Part shown: positions 36,071 through 49,310 of the stretch, piece after piece | How the letters are laid out: each line of letters opens with the position of its first letter | How positions within the stretch are numbered: the first letter of the stretch is position 1 | Origin: Ceratothoa steindachneri | Lineage: Eukaryota > Arthropoda > Malacostraca > Isopoda > Cymothoidae | Length of the DNA stretch: 64,000 nt | Direction of reading: 5' to 3' | Assembly: GCA_963969495.1 (NCBI GenBank) | Contig: OZ018324.1 | Coordinates: forward strand, 46,472,019-46,536,018 | Notes under the pieces: generated by a model | The model's database searches: none | What the model was told of the DNA's origin: nothing | Seen by the model: only the letters and a program-made list of their open reading frames with translations | Made by a program: the position numbers and the translations under genes

Positions 36071-36400
36071 AAACTACACATAATGTGATATTCCAAGTTG
36101 TCGCTCGATTTCTTTGACCTTCACCAATCGATTTTCGAGGATCATCCTCTCCACACGGGCCACATTGTCCTCGTTGTCACGTCTGACGGACGTCCTGGAC
36201 GGGGTCATCTTTAAGGGACTCACGACCATGGCGGAACTCCCTATACCAGCAAGCAATGGTTGCATAGGAAAGGGAGATGTCGGTGTACACTGCAACCATG
36301 CGTTCATGGATCTCTTGAATTCTTGCCTTCCTTGGTCAAAATTTGATCACTGCGCGATGCTCAACCTTCTTCATTGTTCAAATATTTGTGACTGACGATC
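36070..36400 (-). pseudogene. Mariner transposase N-terminal fragment
   Basis: On the minus strand the end reads TSVRRDNEDNVARVERMILE, then NRLVKVKEIERQLGIS. This is the second helix-turn-helix of mariner transposases (xDENVARVxxLVxxxRRLTVREIAEELGIS). Upstream codons (FDQGRQEFKRSMN, then a PRPGRPS segment in another frame) extend toward the N-terminus. The catalytic domain is absent. Confidence 0.7.
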
Positions 36401-36409
36401 TGCGATCAG

Positions 36410-39400
36410 CTAGTGCTTCTGAAATAGACGAGGCAGGAGCGTGCAGCTGCAGGTCCTAACTTGTCATAACACCTCCACAAACAGCCATCCTTCTTCCTCT
36501 GTTTTGCCCTACCGATTCGCAAAACCTATTGACCGCCTCTTGTAAATAAATGGATATGGGCTAAAACTGAAGATAAAACGCAGAAGAAAATAAGCGAAAC
36601 ACAGGATCGCAACCTCACTACGGAGAAGATGCCAAGCGACTGAGATAAAAGCAGATTTACCTGTGCCTTTATAGCACGAAAAGCAAACGGTGTTGAAAGG
36701 GTGTATGCAGCACGTGGACTACACCACTACTATGCGTAGCTTACATACTGAAATTGAAGGGCCGGGTTAAATTATGCCTATTGCCTATCTAATCTGCCCC
36801 AAAAAAATATATTTTACATTTTATGCATAATAATCAGAGAAACGTTTATAATATTTTTGAATTAGGTGCATATTTTACACAGAGTAGACAGTGCCTACCT
36901 TGCCTATACCAAACTGCATGTCTCTGGTATGTATGTATGTATGTATGTATGTATGTATGTATGTTTGTAGCTAGTAAAGTCCGCTTTGGAGATGGTACAG
37001 ACTATCAAATATTTGATTTTCACAAAGTGAAATTTTTATTCACTGAAAAATGTAAGCCAAATGAAAAAAAAAAATGAATTGTTTACGAAACCATGATTCG
37101 TAATCATCTCTCTCTATCAGCCATTTTACCCCAACCTTTTCTTCTAAATTTGGATGGAGACATCACTAAGTCAAGCGCCCTTTGTACTTTTTAAATAAAC
37201 ACTGAAATTGCACCATGTCAACAAAGTGATAATGAGGAATAGCTTATCATTGCTATTTGGGTAAAAATTATTGCCTGACTAAATACAAGTGTTATCACGT
37301 CTTCATTTGGTCCAGCGGAAATGGGAAATAAATTATGGTCTCAAACAGAATACAGAATATTGTTGGAATTTTGTGGCCGCATAAATCTCGAGGAAACAAC
37401 TAAATTTCCCAGTGTTATGTTTTCCTCTTTTTTGAACTTACGACCTCTTTTGTTAAGTCGGAGTCATTTATTTAAGGGAGACAAAGAAAGAGAAATACAA
37501 GCACATTCAGCTATAGAGCTACACAGTAGAGTTTTATTGCGGACAAAATAGTAACCACCGTAACGATTTTTTTCTCAATTACCAAACAAATTGATACCAG
37601 ATAAAAGTGATTGATTTGAAACTCTGAATGTGAGAGACTATGAAAAGACAGAAAAATCAGAACAAATTCCTCCCCCCCCCCAAGAAAATATCGATTGGTG
37701 TAAAATTTACTAGACGTTTGAAGCAGGGCCTGATTGTTAGTTAAATTAAAACTTAAGCAGCAATGGTATATGGTTAGTATAGCAATGAATAGCACTTTCT
37801 CACTGCATCAGGCATGCAACCGCAATACTCAAGGTTAAAAGAGGCAATTCTAAGGTTAGATTATTTTATTGGATACAGTCACTTTCTTGGTTTAGATGAT
37901 GAGCGTTCCCTCAGCATGGCGGCCGTTACACTAGTGAAGCTTGATTAATATTGGCACGCATCACTAAGCTATCATGTCTGGCTCGGTATAAACGTTTATT
38001 TAAGCAATTCATTAAACCAACTTCCAGATAATTCATTATATTTATAGAAGGGTGACTATTCAGTTCCAAGTTTGAAATGAAAACGAAAATTATCTTTTGG
38101 GTAATTTGAAAGGTGACTTTATATACTAGTTGATGTGGGATAAAGAAATATCGCTCCCATTTACATGAGTCAATATTTTTTTTCTTATGCCCTGAGCAAA
38201 CACTCTTTCAAATATTTTTACGTACTACTATCACAAATTACTTGGTTCAAGAGTATGATGTGGTTAGTCTCTTGAGAGGGACCAACGCTGTTTTGTAATT
38301 GGAAGAGACAAAATTGATCCAGTCCAGATGCCGAAAAAGTTCAAATAATATCTATTTCATCTACATTCGATCAATCGAATTGCAAGACTCTGATTTCGAT
38401 TTCATAATAGTGTTAGAAGAGGTTTCTATAATTTCAATGACATAAATGTAAAATCTTTTGAATATTAAATCTAAATTTTTGTATTTCTTATTGAATTGCA
38501 AGGAATACCAAAGAACATCGTTTGATCGAGAAATTTAAAATGAAAGGTCTGCGAGATCATTCCAGAAAAGTCCATATGCATATACTTGTAGCACGTCCCC
38601 TTCACGAAAGGTTAGTTGTGAGTGAATTGTGCACCTATCTGGCGATTCAAAAATTTTAGAGAGGTCTTATTCAAATTTAAAAGGCAAAAACCGAAGAGGG
38701 AGACTCCGCCAGAATGTTTGTAACGAGGGATATGTAAAGCAATTGAAGAAGACGAGGAGTGCGAAAATATGTGCACGTTGTAGCCAGGAGGGCAAAGTCT
38801 TTATGATGACAGCTGCAGCATTGTTTTCTATGTTAAAATTTCATCCCTAGGCCATGGAAGAATCGGAAGCAACAAAATGAGTAGAGCAAAAGAGCATATA
38901 TTTGTAATTGCACGAATTTCAAAGGTGCGGCCAATTGGGAATTATTATCGCTGTTATTTCAAGAGCAGCATAGTCTCAATTAGATGTTGTTTTCACCTTG
39001 AGTCAAAATTATAACACACCCAGTATTAAGATGGCTTGTTCATATTTAGTTCTCCTGTGGTCTCCTGAAACATTTTGATATTCTAAACAGCCAGATCAAA
39101 TCGATAAACGCGAGGTTATTATTGAATGTAGTCATCGCCTACCAGAGCCCGACAATGGTATTAGAAAGTTATTCATGTGTTCAATTGGGTTCATTATGCT
39201 TTTTTCCTCTTAAAGCATGCTAAGGTCCTGAGCTAGCATGTGAAGAATGAAATTTTGAATATTAAAACACAAGACTGTAAGTAATAGGCATTTTAAAGTT
39301 CAAACCATTTTTCAACAGTGAAAACTACTAAGTGAGGAGGAATAGTGTAATTATTCATGTTAGAATTTGATTTATAATTTCCCTGAAAGCGCTAAACATT

Positions 39401-40310
39401 TTCTTAGACGAAAGAGTAAAGTATTAACTTAATGTGGCTGCCCTAATCCATTACACCCCACTGAATTGTAAACAAACGTTTTACGCAACAAGAACAGGAA
39501 GAATTACCAGTTTAGTTGCCTGTATTCACCGCGAGACGGGCAAGGAGGAAATTACCAGTATTCTTTTGGTTACCTCTCAACCTACAACCCCACTTTGCCT
39601 GAGCACTGGACCAGTTAATCTCGCAACAAAAGTAGCACGGAGATGCCTCTAATCTTTTGCTTTCATCAAGTCTCAGAATTCCTTCAGAACAAATCTCCCC
39701 AAGTATGGGAAGGGCCGAGTTAGAGTTCCCCAAACTTTGGTAGAGCGAAATTCACATGCTAATACAAAGGCAAGAGAGAAGCCGTATATCCTTCGCAACA
39801 AAGAAGACGATCTCTAACTCACTTAAATCTCCGACCAACTTAAAGTACAAAAGCTAAAGGCTAGAGCATGCAACATTCTTGCGTAACTAACTAAACATCT
39901 GATACGTTTCCCTCAGTTACACTTGATAGTGATCTTATTCCAGTCTAAATAAATCTAGTCAATTATTTTCATACGATAATCATATTTTATTTTTAATCAG
40001 TGCAATTGATTACACTGGTCAACAATTTTTTTTTCTCATGGTTCTGGATCAAAATAGTCTGATTCCAGGGTAATTGTATGTGCTGAATATAATAATGTCA
40101 TCCGTAAAGCTGTATCGGGCTCAGTTTTCCATAACTAGTATATCTATATATTTGGTGCACCATGTTATTCATACACTAATTTATATGTTCATTTGTTATA
40201 CTTATACAATAATATTTTGCTAATTTGTGCTTTTTTTTTGGTTTCAGATTGCTAGTTCATGATAGTGCATATCTACAACTGCCTAATTTCTAATTACTCT
40301 GAGATTAACA
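36410..40310. other. No gene recognised (3.9 kb)
   Basis: Apart from one microsatellite, only short open frames without known motifs were found (for example at 37321-37551, 38629-38850 and 39434-39652). Confidence 0.45.
36927..36964. repeat. (GTAT)n microsatellite
   Basis: About nine tandem tetranucleotides. Confidence 0.95.
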
Positions 40311-40314
40311 AAAC

Positions 40315-40851
40315 ATGGAATGTGTCAAGTGCGTGAACGATCCTGATCGTTTTTGTTACATATGTGGAGCCTTCATTCCTGGTAGCCACAAGAAACCCGT
40401 CAAAAAAGCTGTTCGACTGAACTACAAAGGTTACTACAAATGTCTTTTGGGTGACCAAGATAAGAAATGGGCACCTCATATATATTGTGCTTGTAAGTCC
40501 TGTGTCAACCACCTTAGAAAATGGATGTGTGATAGTAAACGAAGATCAGGAATGCAGTTTGCTGTACCAATGATATGGCGTTAACCCAAAGACCACAACA
40601 CTGACTGCTACTTCTTTCTCACAAACATCAAAACACGAGGAAAGGTGCAGTACCTCAATATTGCTTCTGCAATCCAACCAGTTCCGCACAGCGCTGAAAT
40701 CCCAGTCCGAAATCCACCGACTGAACAAAAATTGATGAGTGATTCCGATTCTAATTCTACCTCAAATGAAGACGACTACCAGGATGACTCTGAAAATACA
40801 AGCCTAAGCTCTTTACTCAAGAAGCGCTTCATGATCTCTTCAGGGACCTAG
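40315..40851 (+). pseudogene. Second copy of the arthropod multi-copy family, N-terminal part
   Basis: MECVKCVNDPDRFCYICGAF opens the frame, followed by KKPVKKAVRLNYKGYYKCL, GDQDKKWAPHIYC, FAVPMIWR, a TAA stop, then in the same frame PKDHNTDCYFFLTNIK, SAIQPVPHSAEIPV and an acidic Ser/Asp-rich stretch ending at 40851. Two C-x2-C pairs are visible (CYICG and CACKSC). One in-frame stop (about 40582) is the only clear lesion in about 180 codons. An acceptor-like TTTCAG lies at about 40243-40248, ahead of the ATG. The frame ends early compared with the relic at 8.4 kb, whose middle part (QPELTDLVRDL onward) is not seen here. Function unknown. Confidence 0.7.
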
Positions 40852-40859
40852 ACTTTTTA

Positions 40860-42700
40860 AAGTAAAGGCCGAAGTTTGGATCCAGACTAAAGTAGCATAA
40901 TCTGCTGGAAGATGGAGTGCATATCACTACAGCTGTTTATATACTCTGGGATGTTTTGCTATCACTTCCAAATCATTCACACATCTCTATCTCACTGCGA
41001 AGTCATTTACCTCAACTAGTGAGCCGATGTTAAATTTTTACCATTCAAAACAAGCCTCAAAAATCGCCTTTGTCTGAAGTAGCGAAAATGCCTGGATATT
41101 GAATGTTTAGAAGCCAAGCCTCTTTTAAGTATAGTCTTAAAGCCTGAATTTTGAATATTTTTATTAATTAAACTTGAGAAGCGAAACCACCGAAGGCAAC
41201 TCGATCGAAATTTCAAAATTTTGAAAGCAGGTTGTTAAAAAATCAAGGCATGAGAAAATATGTAGTTAAAAGAGAGGAGGAAACTTGAGAATGAGGGCAT
41301 CTGTCTAGGAGCTACTAGACATCAATATCTCGATGGTGAGCCTTGGCACAAGACTAGGTATCCAACTCTTCAGATGTCATCTGCAGCATGGTGGACCACA
41401 GTGCAGATGACGCACCCCTGCCGCGTAGAGAAGAGAAAGCAAGCGTTTCAATTCAACTCTTATATATGGATTTTATTTTCTAAATGACTAAATCAAAGTT
41501 ATAAGATGGTAGTAGGTTATATTCCATTTCAAACAGCACTTAACCCCTTCTAAACAATATTTACCCACTGTAAATATTGTTTTGTTTTTATATTTTAGAC
41601 CACTGAAAGTCTTGTCACAATATTAACAGGAGGTGCCAATAATTTCGGGCATCTGAAAAATAAAATTAAAACAAGATTTTCAGGGTCTGACAAGACTTTA
41701 ACACCACATTGTTTATCACCAAAACGGAAAAAGCACTTAACATAGGTTTCGTAACTACACAATGTATTCTTGTAAAAAATAAACACACTCAAAATTCCTT
41801 GAAATAAATTTTAAGTATTCAAATTAAAGGCAACTGAAATGGAAGCAAATTGAATTAGTTTGAAAAGGTTAAGGATTCCAAGACGTGAAAACGGCGAGAC
41901 TAAGAAGAGAGTTAAAGTCAAAATAAAAGAGAAAGAAAGAAAATGAGTCAAGAACAAAATGTTAATGAATTAAATGATTGAAAGAGAAAAGTTGATCACA
42001 AAGTAGTCGAGAGCACAACTTAACTTGCTGAGTACGAAAGGGTCACATAAGGTAAAAAGCTTAAAATAACTTACTCTAGGTTTTAGTATACGGTTCTTTG
42101 CACTTTACTTCATTATTGGGCGTTGTAATCATGGTGTTGAGAGGTTTAAAGAGTTTCGGGTGCTGGAGCGTTTATGAAGGAGCCTGAGGTAATTTAAAAG
42201 TTAGTGGGTCAAGGTTTAGAATAGTTTGGGGATTATTTAGATTAGGTTAGGTCATAAGAAAAAGCGGCGCAATATAAGCCTAAAGGTGACCTGAAGACCC
42301 TCCAGAGGAATCTGGGACTGGTCTGCTACCCTTTACTCTACTCCTGCTCTTTGGGCAGACCAAAGGTGACTTATGCGCTAGTAGGCAGGCGTTAGATATG
42401 TGCTGAAAAGAAGGCAGACTTGTAACCTGTAGCCTGCAACCTGCTCTCTATTGGCCAATATATAGTCGATGAGAGCGGGGTCTGGAGGTCACCCGGATGG
42501 ATTGGCCTAAGGAATGGATGAAACGGATAGGAGGTAAGGAGCAACCCAAGAATCCGGACTATGCTTTCCTCTATCAAAAAAAGATTAAAAAGGCAGTGAT
42601 CTAAGCACCACCGAAACAACTAATCCAGACCAAAATCATGAGGCTCACTTAAACCTCTTTATTCCTCGACGTATTTACATGAGGGTGATCTCACGCTTTT
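40860..42700. other. No gene recognised
   Basis: AT-rich to about 42.2 kb, then more GC-rich sequence that could be an untranslated region. No motif identified. Confidence 0.4.
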
Positions 42701-42749
42701 TCGTAGTCGCCGAAAAATTCATAGACCCGTATGCTATACCAGTAACAGG

Positions 42750-43650
42750 TTTAGTTTCGCCCCCTCCCCTATAAACCACTTTCCCACATATAGTTTCGAG
42801 GTGCATCAACGCTACTCTTGAATGCCTGGTACATATTTATGTCCTCTCAAGCTCCAAACCACCCCACTATTCTTCAAATTGGCTCTTTATCAAAGAAGGC
42901 TGTCAGCGCTCTATCACAAACGCCCTTCCTTCACACTTATGGAACAAAATATCTTTCACTTGCTCCTCGCACTGACCTTTACTCTCAAATTCATTTCACA
43001 GAATCGACCACCTTCTCACCCGCACCCCTGACATATACCCTGTTACGAGTACACACTCATCATAAGTTTCTCTAACTCCATTTTTCTTATCTAGCCACAG
43101 TACTTCATGACACGTTTGATAAAAACCTCGTTCATACCCTATTTTTCGCCATCATTTGCCCTCACTCTGTCTATACCACGCATATCCACCATTACTCGGA
43201 ACTTGTCCACTGGCACAGCTTTCATTCGAGATCTTTCCTTCTTCCATATACCTATTTGGTACCAGTACACTCTAAGGCAGTTTTTCGATACAGTCACTAA
43301 AACTTGGATCGGTGCCGAGGCTTTCTTACCATTCAAACCTTTGTGGTTGCAATCTGCACCACTATCATTCACTTGTTCAATTCTAATACCACCGACTCTA
43401 TGTTCATACTCCACTAACTCCTTCAAATTACCTGACTCTTTTCCGCATTTACTTTTAGCCCCTTCCCCTCATACAAACTGCGACAAATGCTTTGCTTAAC
43501 AATTCTAAATCCTTCACTCTCAGCCACTACCACTAGGTCATCAGCGCATACAAAGATAAAACCCATCCTTCGGCATTCTTATACCTCCCAACTTCATTTC
43601 TACTCGTCTTCTCTTAATTTTGCAAGAGCTCTTCTTACTTTAGTGGATAC
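42750..43650 (-). pseudogene. Non-LTR retrotransposon RT, C-terminal part
   Basis: On the minus strand, FVCADDLVVVAESEGFRIVK (RT active site A-D-D at about 43535-43550) is followed by LYEGKGLKVNAEKS, LVEYEHRVGG, then IWKKERSRMKAVPVDKFRVM and VDMRGIDRVRAND. This order (FADDxxLxAES, GLKVNxxKSKVM, KERSRxRAVxMDxLR, xxIRRxDRVxN) is common in non-LTR elements of decapod crustaceans. Stops and frameshifts are present. The upstream endonuclease and RT fingers are not found. Plus-strand open frames over this region are shadows. Confidence 0.75.
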
Positions 43651-43799
43651 GGCTTTGTTTTTCGATCATCTAGGTGTCGGGTTTAAAGATAGGCGAGAGC
43701 AAACACAAAAGCCAAAGACCGTAGAGGTCTTGTCACTGGTTGGCTGGTCAACTGTGCTAATTCCCATGGGGAGAGGTAGATCTTAGACAGATGACCACA

Positions 43800-44560
43800 C
43801 CCATACTGCCAACTGATCATCCACCATTGAGAAAAAAGCGCAAACTCAGAAGAAAGCTGCTACCCGATAAAGAGGGTAAAGAAAACGGGAAGCGACGTGA
43901 AAAACGTGAAATTTTCGTCACTTTCCATTACGGGGAGTTTTAAACGAGAGATATTTAAGAGCTGCTTCTAGGCAACTTTATGTCCCCCAACCACTTCCCC
44001 CCTCCAAAAAAAACAAAAAACAACACGCACAGTTCCTTGACGAAGTATGGAAGGAGAAATGAACTGGACTTCTTATCATCTTGCCTCGTCTCAACTATGA
44101 CGTTCTCTGCGATACACATAATTGATGGCTCAGGCTCAAGGAAAGCAGGTTTGAGATTAGGCCACTGTGGAATGCGTTCTCAGAGGCACCTGGATAAGGG
44201 CAGGACTGCAACTCTCGAGGAAGGAAGCGGGGGCCCGCCCCCACTGCTCTAATCCAGGAGTCCAGCCAAGACCATAGAGGCAAGTAACACTAGTTTCCCT
44301 TGTAACCCGGCAGTAGTTATGATACCCAAGCCCTCAAGGGGCGACACCCCCAGTTAGTGATGGTTGATTCCGTGCTAATACAAAATGTCCGCCATACAAT
44401 CACACCTCGTGATGGCCCCTCCCGGGTTAGCTCGTCCTCTTTGATCCATCCCATTTGGTAGTTCACGTTCATGGATGCAGAGTTATAAGGGAACATCGCA
44501 CCAAGAAAAGGGAGCATGGACAATTACTTCTCGAAGTAAGATAACCATAACCAACGATTT
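43800..44560. other. No gene recognised; possible 5' region of the next LINE
   Basis: Moderately GC-rich sequence with a near-palindrome around 44229-44242. It may be the untranslated start of the non-LTR element at 44.6-47.8 kb. Confidence 0.3.
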
Positions 44561-44569
44561 GGGATTACA

Positions 44570-47500
44570 AGTAGACTATTGCCCCGAGGGGCCACTCTCT
44601 CCAAGAGATGGCCGAGGAAAATACAACCGTGATCCCCCTGCTGGCAATTGACGGAGAAACCAAGCCCTGCAGAGAAAAGTTATTTGAGGTAGTTTATGGC
44701 AAACTAAGTATAGCCATGGTAAGACTGCTGGAGGTGGCCTCATGATATATCGCAATCTGTGAAAAAGAGAAGAACATTAAGGCCATCACCAAAGAAGAGG
44801 TAATTGAGGTTCTCCGTGGAATTGGACTACAGCCCGCAATACGAACTCAGATCCTGGCCCACAGGAGCATGGTATGCTGGCGATTTGACTCATGGATCGG
44901 GCAACACGCGAAGGAAGATATCAAGGAGGAGATTCAGCTTTGACAAACCTGTGCCAAGGTAGTCGAAATAATAAAATTCAAAAAGAGAAGATACAACAGC
45001 GACTACACGCACGTTTTTAAAGTAATCTTCGCTGAGAGAAAAAAAAAACACGGTCTACTCATTTCAATCCCGGATATCAAATTGAAAGAGGGGAATTTAC
45101 TCCAGTTCAATTTTGCTTAAGATGCTACAAAATGGAACAGAGGATTAAGAAAAACACAACCCAGAAACACTAAAAGGACACTATGGAAAGAGTTAGTAAC
45201 AAAATGAGGATCTTGAGACTCAATGTTGACTGATGGGAAGAGAAAGCAGCGGCATATGAAAACATTTTCTGGGTGCTTGACCCCGACATCGTATTAATAA
45301 AAGAGAAAGGTATTGACAATGCATCTGTTCAAATTAACAAACATGCTACAGACTGGTCATGTAAAATTATTCACAGGAAAGGTTTAGTGGTGCTGGGATA
45401 GTTGTCAAACGGAATATCTTGCTCAATCGCCTTCCAGAGCTGGCCGAATTCTTGGTGGTGTTAGATCTCCAAATATTGTTACGAAAACTCCTCATAGCTG
45501 CAGCTTATCAACCCCCTTGACGAGACTACCTTCCCATGAACAACTTCTACACGCTGATTGGGCACTGCATAATGGCAATCATAAGGGGCGATCTCAATGA
45601 CAGATTCCGTGATGCGGACTATGGTAGAACCAATGAAAGAGACCGAAACTTGGAATTAATTATGGAAAGAAAAAAAAAACTGAAAAGAGGGACGGAGTTT
45701 CCGCCCTATATCACTTCCACATCAGCCACAAAACCTTACATAATCTTACCCTTTGAAAACTCCCCTTCAACTACAATAGCAAGCCGGGACGAGCAGTTCC
45801 CAGTGATCATATAACCTTCCTCACCACCATTCTACTCGCACCAATCCAGCTACCAGTCACTTTCCGCAAAAACTTCATCTCTGTCAACTGGGAATGTTAC
45901 AAGAGACAACTCAGTCAATACGCCTCAGCTGACCTAAGCAATGCAACTTTAGATGAAATAGACGAAGAGCTAGAGAGCATAATTGCGTCTATTCTAGATG
46001 CAAACCACGTGTGTGTATCCAAGACAGGGTACAAAAACCCTCCTTTCCAAGATGGAAAGAGGAGAAGAAGGTGATCGCTCGTGTATACAGAAAAGTGTAT
46101 GTAAAGATAAGACGAGCAGGACTAAAACGGGAGAGAAGCTCGCTAATAAGGTGCCTAAGCGCCTACTAAGAGATGCTATTTACCTCCAAAAAGAAGAAAT
46201 TGGGAACAAGTTAACAGACCACGTCAATAGCGAGTTGATCCCGGCAAAATTGTGGCATCAAATCAAAAAGCTAAAAAGATTAACAGGCAAAGTTACGCCC
46301 GAATTAAGAAGAACAGGAATTATATAGAGTTATCCGGCGGTTCTTGAAGAAAGATATATAACTTACTGAAAACATGTCTTCAGCATCACTCTAGAAGACA
46401 ATGAGGAGTTCGACCAGGAATTCGAAGGCCAACTGATCGCACGCACCAACATCATCAAGTAGACGAAGGCAGGGAGATGGCGGATAAAGGCCAATCCATA
46501 ACACCTGATGAGGAAATGGTCATTGTGAAATCCTTTGAACAAAGGTCATCAGGCTAGACGGGTATTACTAAATGAAATTTGGCAAATGCCCCACAGTAGA
46601 TCATTCAGGGAATCACAAACATCTTCATTGCTTCCCTAATTACGGGAGCTTCTAAGAGAAGCTCCTGGCTGACTAGCTTCAAGATTAATTAGCCTAGCGA
46701 GGAGCTCACAACCCTTAGCAGCACGAGTTCTGTAGGAGACGGGGAACGGACACTGTCCTCGCCTTCCTAACATAAAAACCCGCGAGTTGCAAAGCTGATC
46801 GGAAATACGTAGGCGTGGTGCTGCGAGATTTACAAAAGGCCTTTAATAAAGTTTGTCTAAGGGGGTCTATATCTCGAACCTTTGGCTAAACCTAATCCTA
46901 GAAAGGTCCTCTGTGACTATCTCATGGAAAGGAGAGCCCAAATTTCGATCGAGGGCTACACAGGACCCGAATTTGATATCGAGGCCGGTGTTCCACAAGG
47001 CAGCTGCTTGAGTCCATTGCTGTACCTCGTATACATAATAGACCTCCCTGCTCCAGTGCGAGAGGAAAAGATGTATCTCCAGTTTGCAGCTGACATTACC
47101 AAGTCACCTCAGGAACGCTAAAGTTCAAGTAAGTGAGACAGCGGCCAAGATAGAAAACATTAACAGATTCGAAAATATGTGGAAAATTTAGACAAAACGC
47201 TAACAATTCTAAATTATCCCAATAAACCGCCAGAAAGCAGACGGCGTTATGGTCCACGATGAGTACTACCCATACTATAACGAGGGAAAAGTCCTTTGCT
47301 TACGACTCACCAAATTTATATATAAGACCCACATAAGCAACATAGACTCCCTAGCCAAAAGAGAGCTGAAGAAACTTCACAGGTTCTGGAGCCTCAACTA
47401 AAAGAACTAAAAGAAAATATACACTACCTTGGTACGCTCCGTCCTGGTGTACCCAGCGTTAATCACGCAGAAGGTCAGTTTTAACTCTCAAGGGACGATG

Positions 47501-47815
47501 CAGAGGGTACAGAATAAAGCCCCACTGCCTATAACTAGCGCGAGAAGGATCTTACCATATTAGGTAGTCAGTCCTATACAAAAGAATGGGACTCAAGCCG
47601 ATTAATATGGAGATCCGGAGGCTAGGGAGAAAGACATGGAAAAGGGTGGAGGCAAAAATACTCGCGACTATCAACAATAATGTCGCCATATCCCAAAACA
47701 GACAACACACAGTTGTAAGAACATCACTATTGCCCAGCGGAAGACACTGTGCAAGGAAAGAAATGAGACAATTTATACGTAATAATGTAGAACCAAAAAT
47801 AAATTAATAAAGCAG
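44570..47815 (+). mobile_element. Non-LTR retrotransposon (Jockey/CR1-like), decayed
   Basis: An ORF1-like stretch starts near 44609 (MAEENTTVIPLLAIDG, later KAITKEEVIEVLRGIGLQ). It is followed by an endonuclease region (DPDIVLI, LLIAAAYQPP, AIIRGDLNDRFRDA, then PSDH), a linker (INWECYKRQLSQY-type), and RT motifs (DLQKAFNKV-like near 46829, EAGVPQGSCLSPLLYLVYI at 46981-47034). The active site reads F-A-A-D instead of F-A-D-D (about 47085). The C-terminal stretch (SLAKRELKKLHRFWS, VRSVLVYPALI) completes it. Stops and frameshifts are frequent throughout. Confidence 0.8.
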
Positions 47816-48300
47816 AAAAAGTGAAAATAATCAGTAACGATAATAAGAGTAAAAAAGAGGTGAATTGACCAAGTTAATAAAATACCAAAACTGAAATAAG
47901 ATAAAGAAAAAGAAACTTTAAATGTATATAAGAATAAATAAAAAGAAGAGAATTTCTCACGTTAAATAGTAAAAAAAGAAACAAAAAGAAAGATGAATCT
48001 ACAGCAATCGATAAAAAAGAAGCGAAGTGCCTAAGTTAAAATTGAAACTAAAATAAAAATAATTAATAAACAACAAAGATAAAAAGCTTAAATAATAGAG
48101 GTGAAATGTCCAACGATAAAATTATAAAGATGAATAAACAACAAAAGATTACTAGCATAGATAAAAAGATGCAATCTGCACAAGCTAAAATTTCAACTAA
48201 AATAAGAAAACAAATAAATAAACAACAAAGATAACAAGATTAAATAAAAGAAGCGAAATTCACAACATTAAAATTCTAAACAAACATAAACGAAAAGACA
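47815..48300. repeat. A-rich degenerate tandem repeat downstream of the LINE
   Basis: Two to four degenerate units share AATAAACAACAAAGATAA followed about 20-30 bp later by a GAAGCGAARTGCC-like box. The units are about 80-90 bp apart. The tract directly follows the end of the LINE and may be derived from its 3' tail. Confidence 0.45.
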
Positions 48301-48799
48301 AACAGTTAGCAAAACGTGACTTGAAAATATTGAAAGCCAGGACGGAGCAACTAACATAAGAGATAAACACAGATATAAACCTATGGAAGAACTTGACTGT
48401 CATCGACGGTCATCAAAAATTTCGACGGAGGAGACATAAATAAAAAATAAACAAGAATGAGAAAAATGATACAGATGCCCTCAACACCAGAGCAACCTAG
48501 AAAACCACTTCACACCTATAAATCCTACCACACACTTCATTTTCATGATCGAATAAAAAAAAACATATAGTCAATCACAACAAAACTGTCTTCCCACTTC
48601 CGTCTTCACAATGTAACAAACACTCTCTTTTGCTATGTTCAAAGAAATCCTTCCAATGGATAACCGATGGATAGGGGTATTTACATACCCTTGAAGCGGA
48701 ACTGCCCCCTTTCCCACCTCCCTTCCTGCCTGATGACGTAGGTTCCTTACTCGGTTGATGCTGGTTTGTGTCAAAAGCGCAAAATACTTCCCCCCCCAC

Positions 48800-49310
48800 C
48801 AAAACGAGAAGCGCTTCGTGGCGCTTTTGGTCTTATTGCTATTCATTCTGTTGTTTCATTCTCCTCTTGGATGTTACATCCTTCTCTCAGTAAAACATGC
48901 CTAAAAATATTAAACTACCCTGGTGACATTGATGCCATCACACGCCCTAGCTTTACACTATCCACTTCAACCATTTTCAACCGACCCTAGGACAAACTAC
49001 CCACATGAATCCTTTTCTCACATTCCCCAACTTGACATTTACTCCATACTTTATTAGAATGTGACAATGAGCTCCAGTATCTAAACGATAATAGGACTGC
49101 TCTATTCTATGAAACCACCATACATTTCTCATTCATCTCTTTTGATTTTCAGCTCTCTGTCTCACTCCAAATATTTGATAACTCCCAACTCAGCTCGTTC
49201 ATAGCTTATCACTTCTATAATTACTCTTCTTATAAACCCAATCATAACATTTCTCTACACAATGCCGCCATTTTTCACTTAATGGCAGGCGCCAGACGAG
49301 ATTTTTCCAT
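48800..49310 (+). pseudogene. Possible C-terminal end of another LINE
   Basis: HLLHTLLECDNELQYLND resembles the HxLLEC region near the C-terminus of I/Jockey-type RTs. The sequence GGCAGGCGCCAGACGAGATT at 49284-49303 resembles the 3' end of the large LINE at 56.17 kb (CATTCGCCAGATGAGATATT). It would be a truncated relative inserted just upstream. Weak evidence; could be coincidental. Confidence 0.3.

Noticed and set aside
43107..43499. 130-codon plus-strand frame
   Set aside because: Antisense of the minus-strand non-LTR RT, which shows recognisable motifs including A-D-D.
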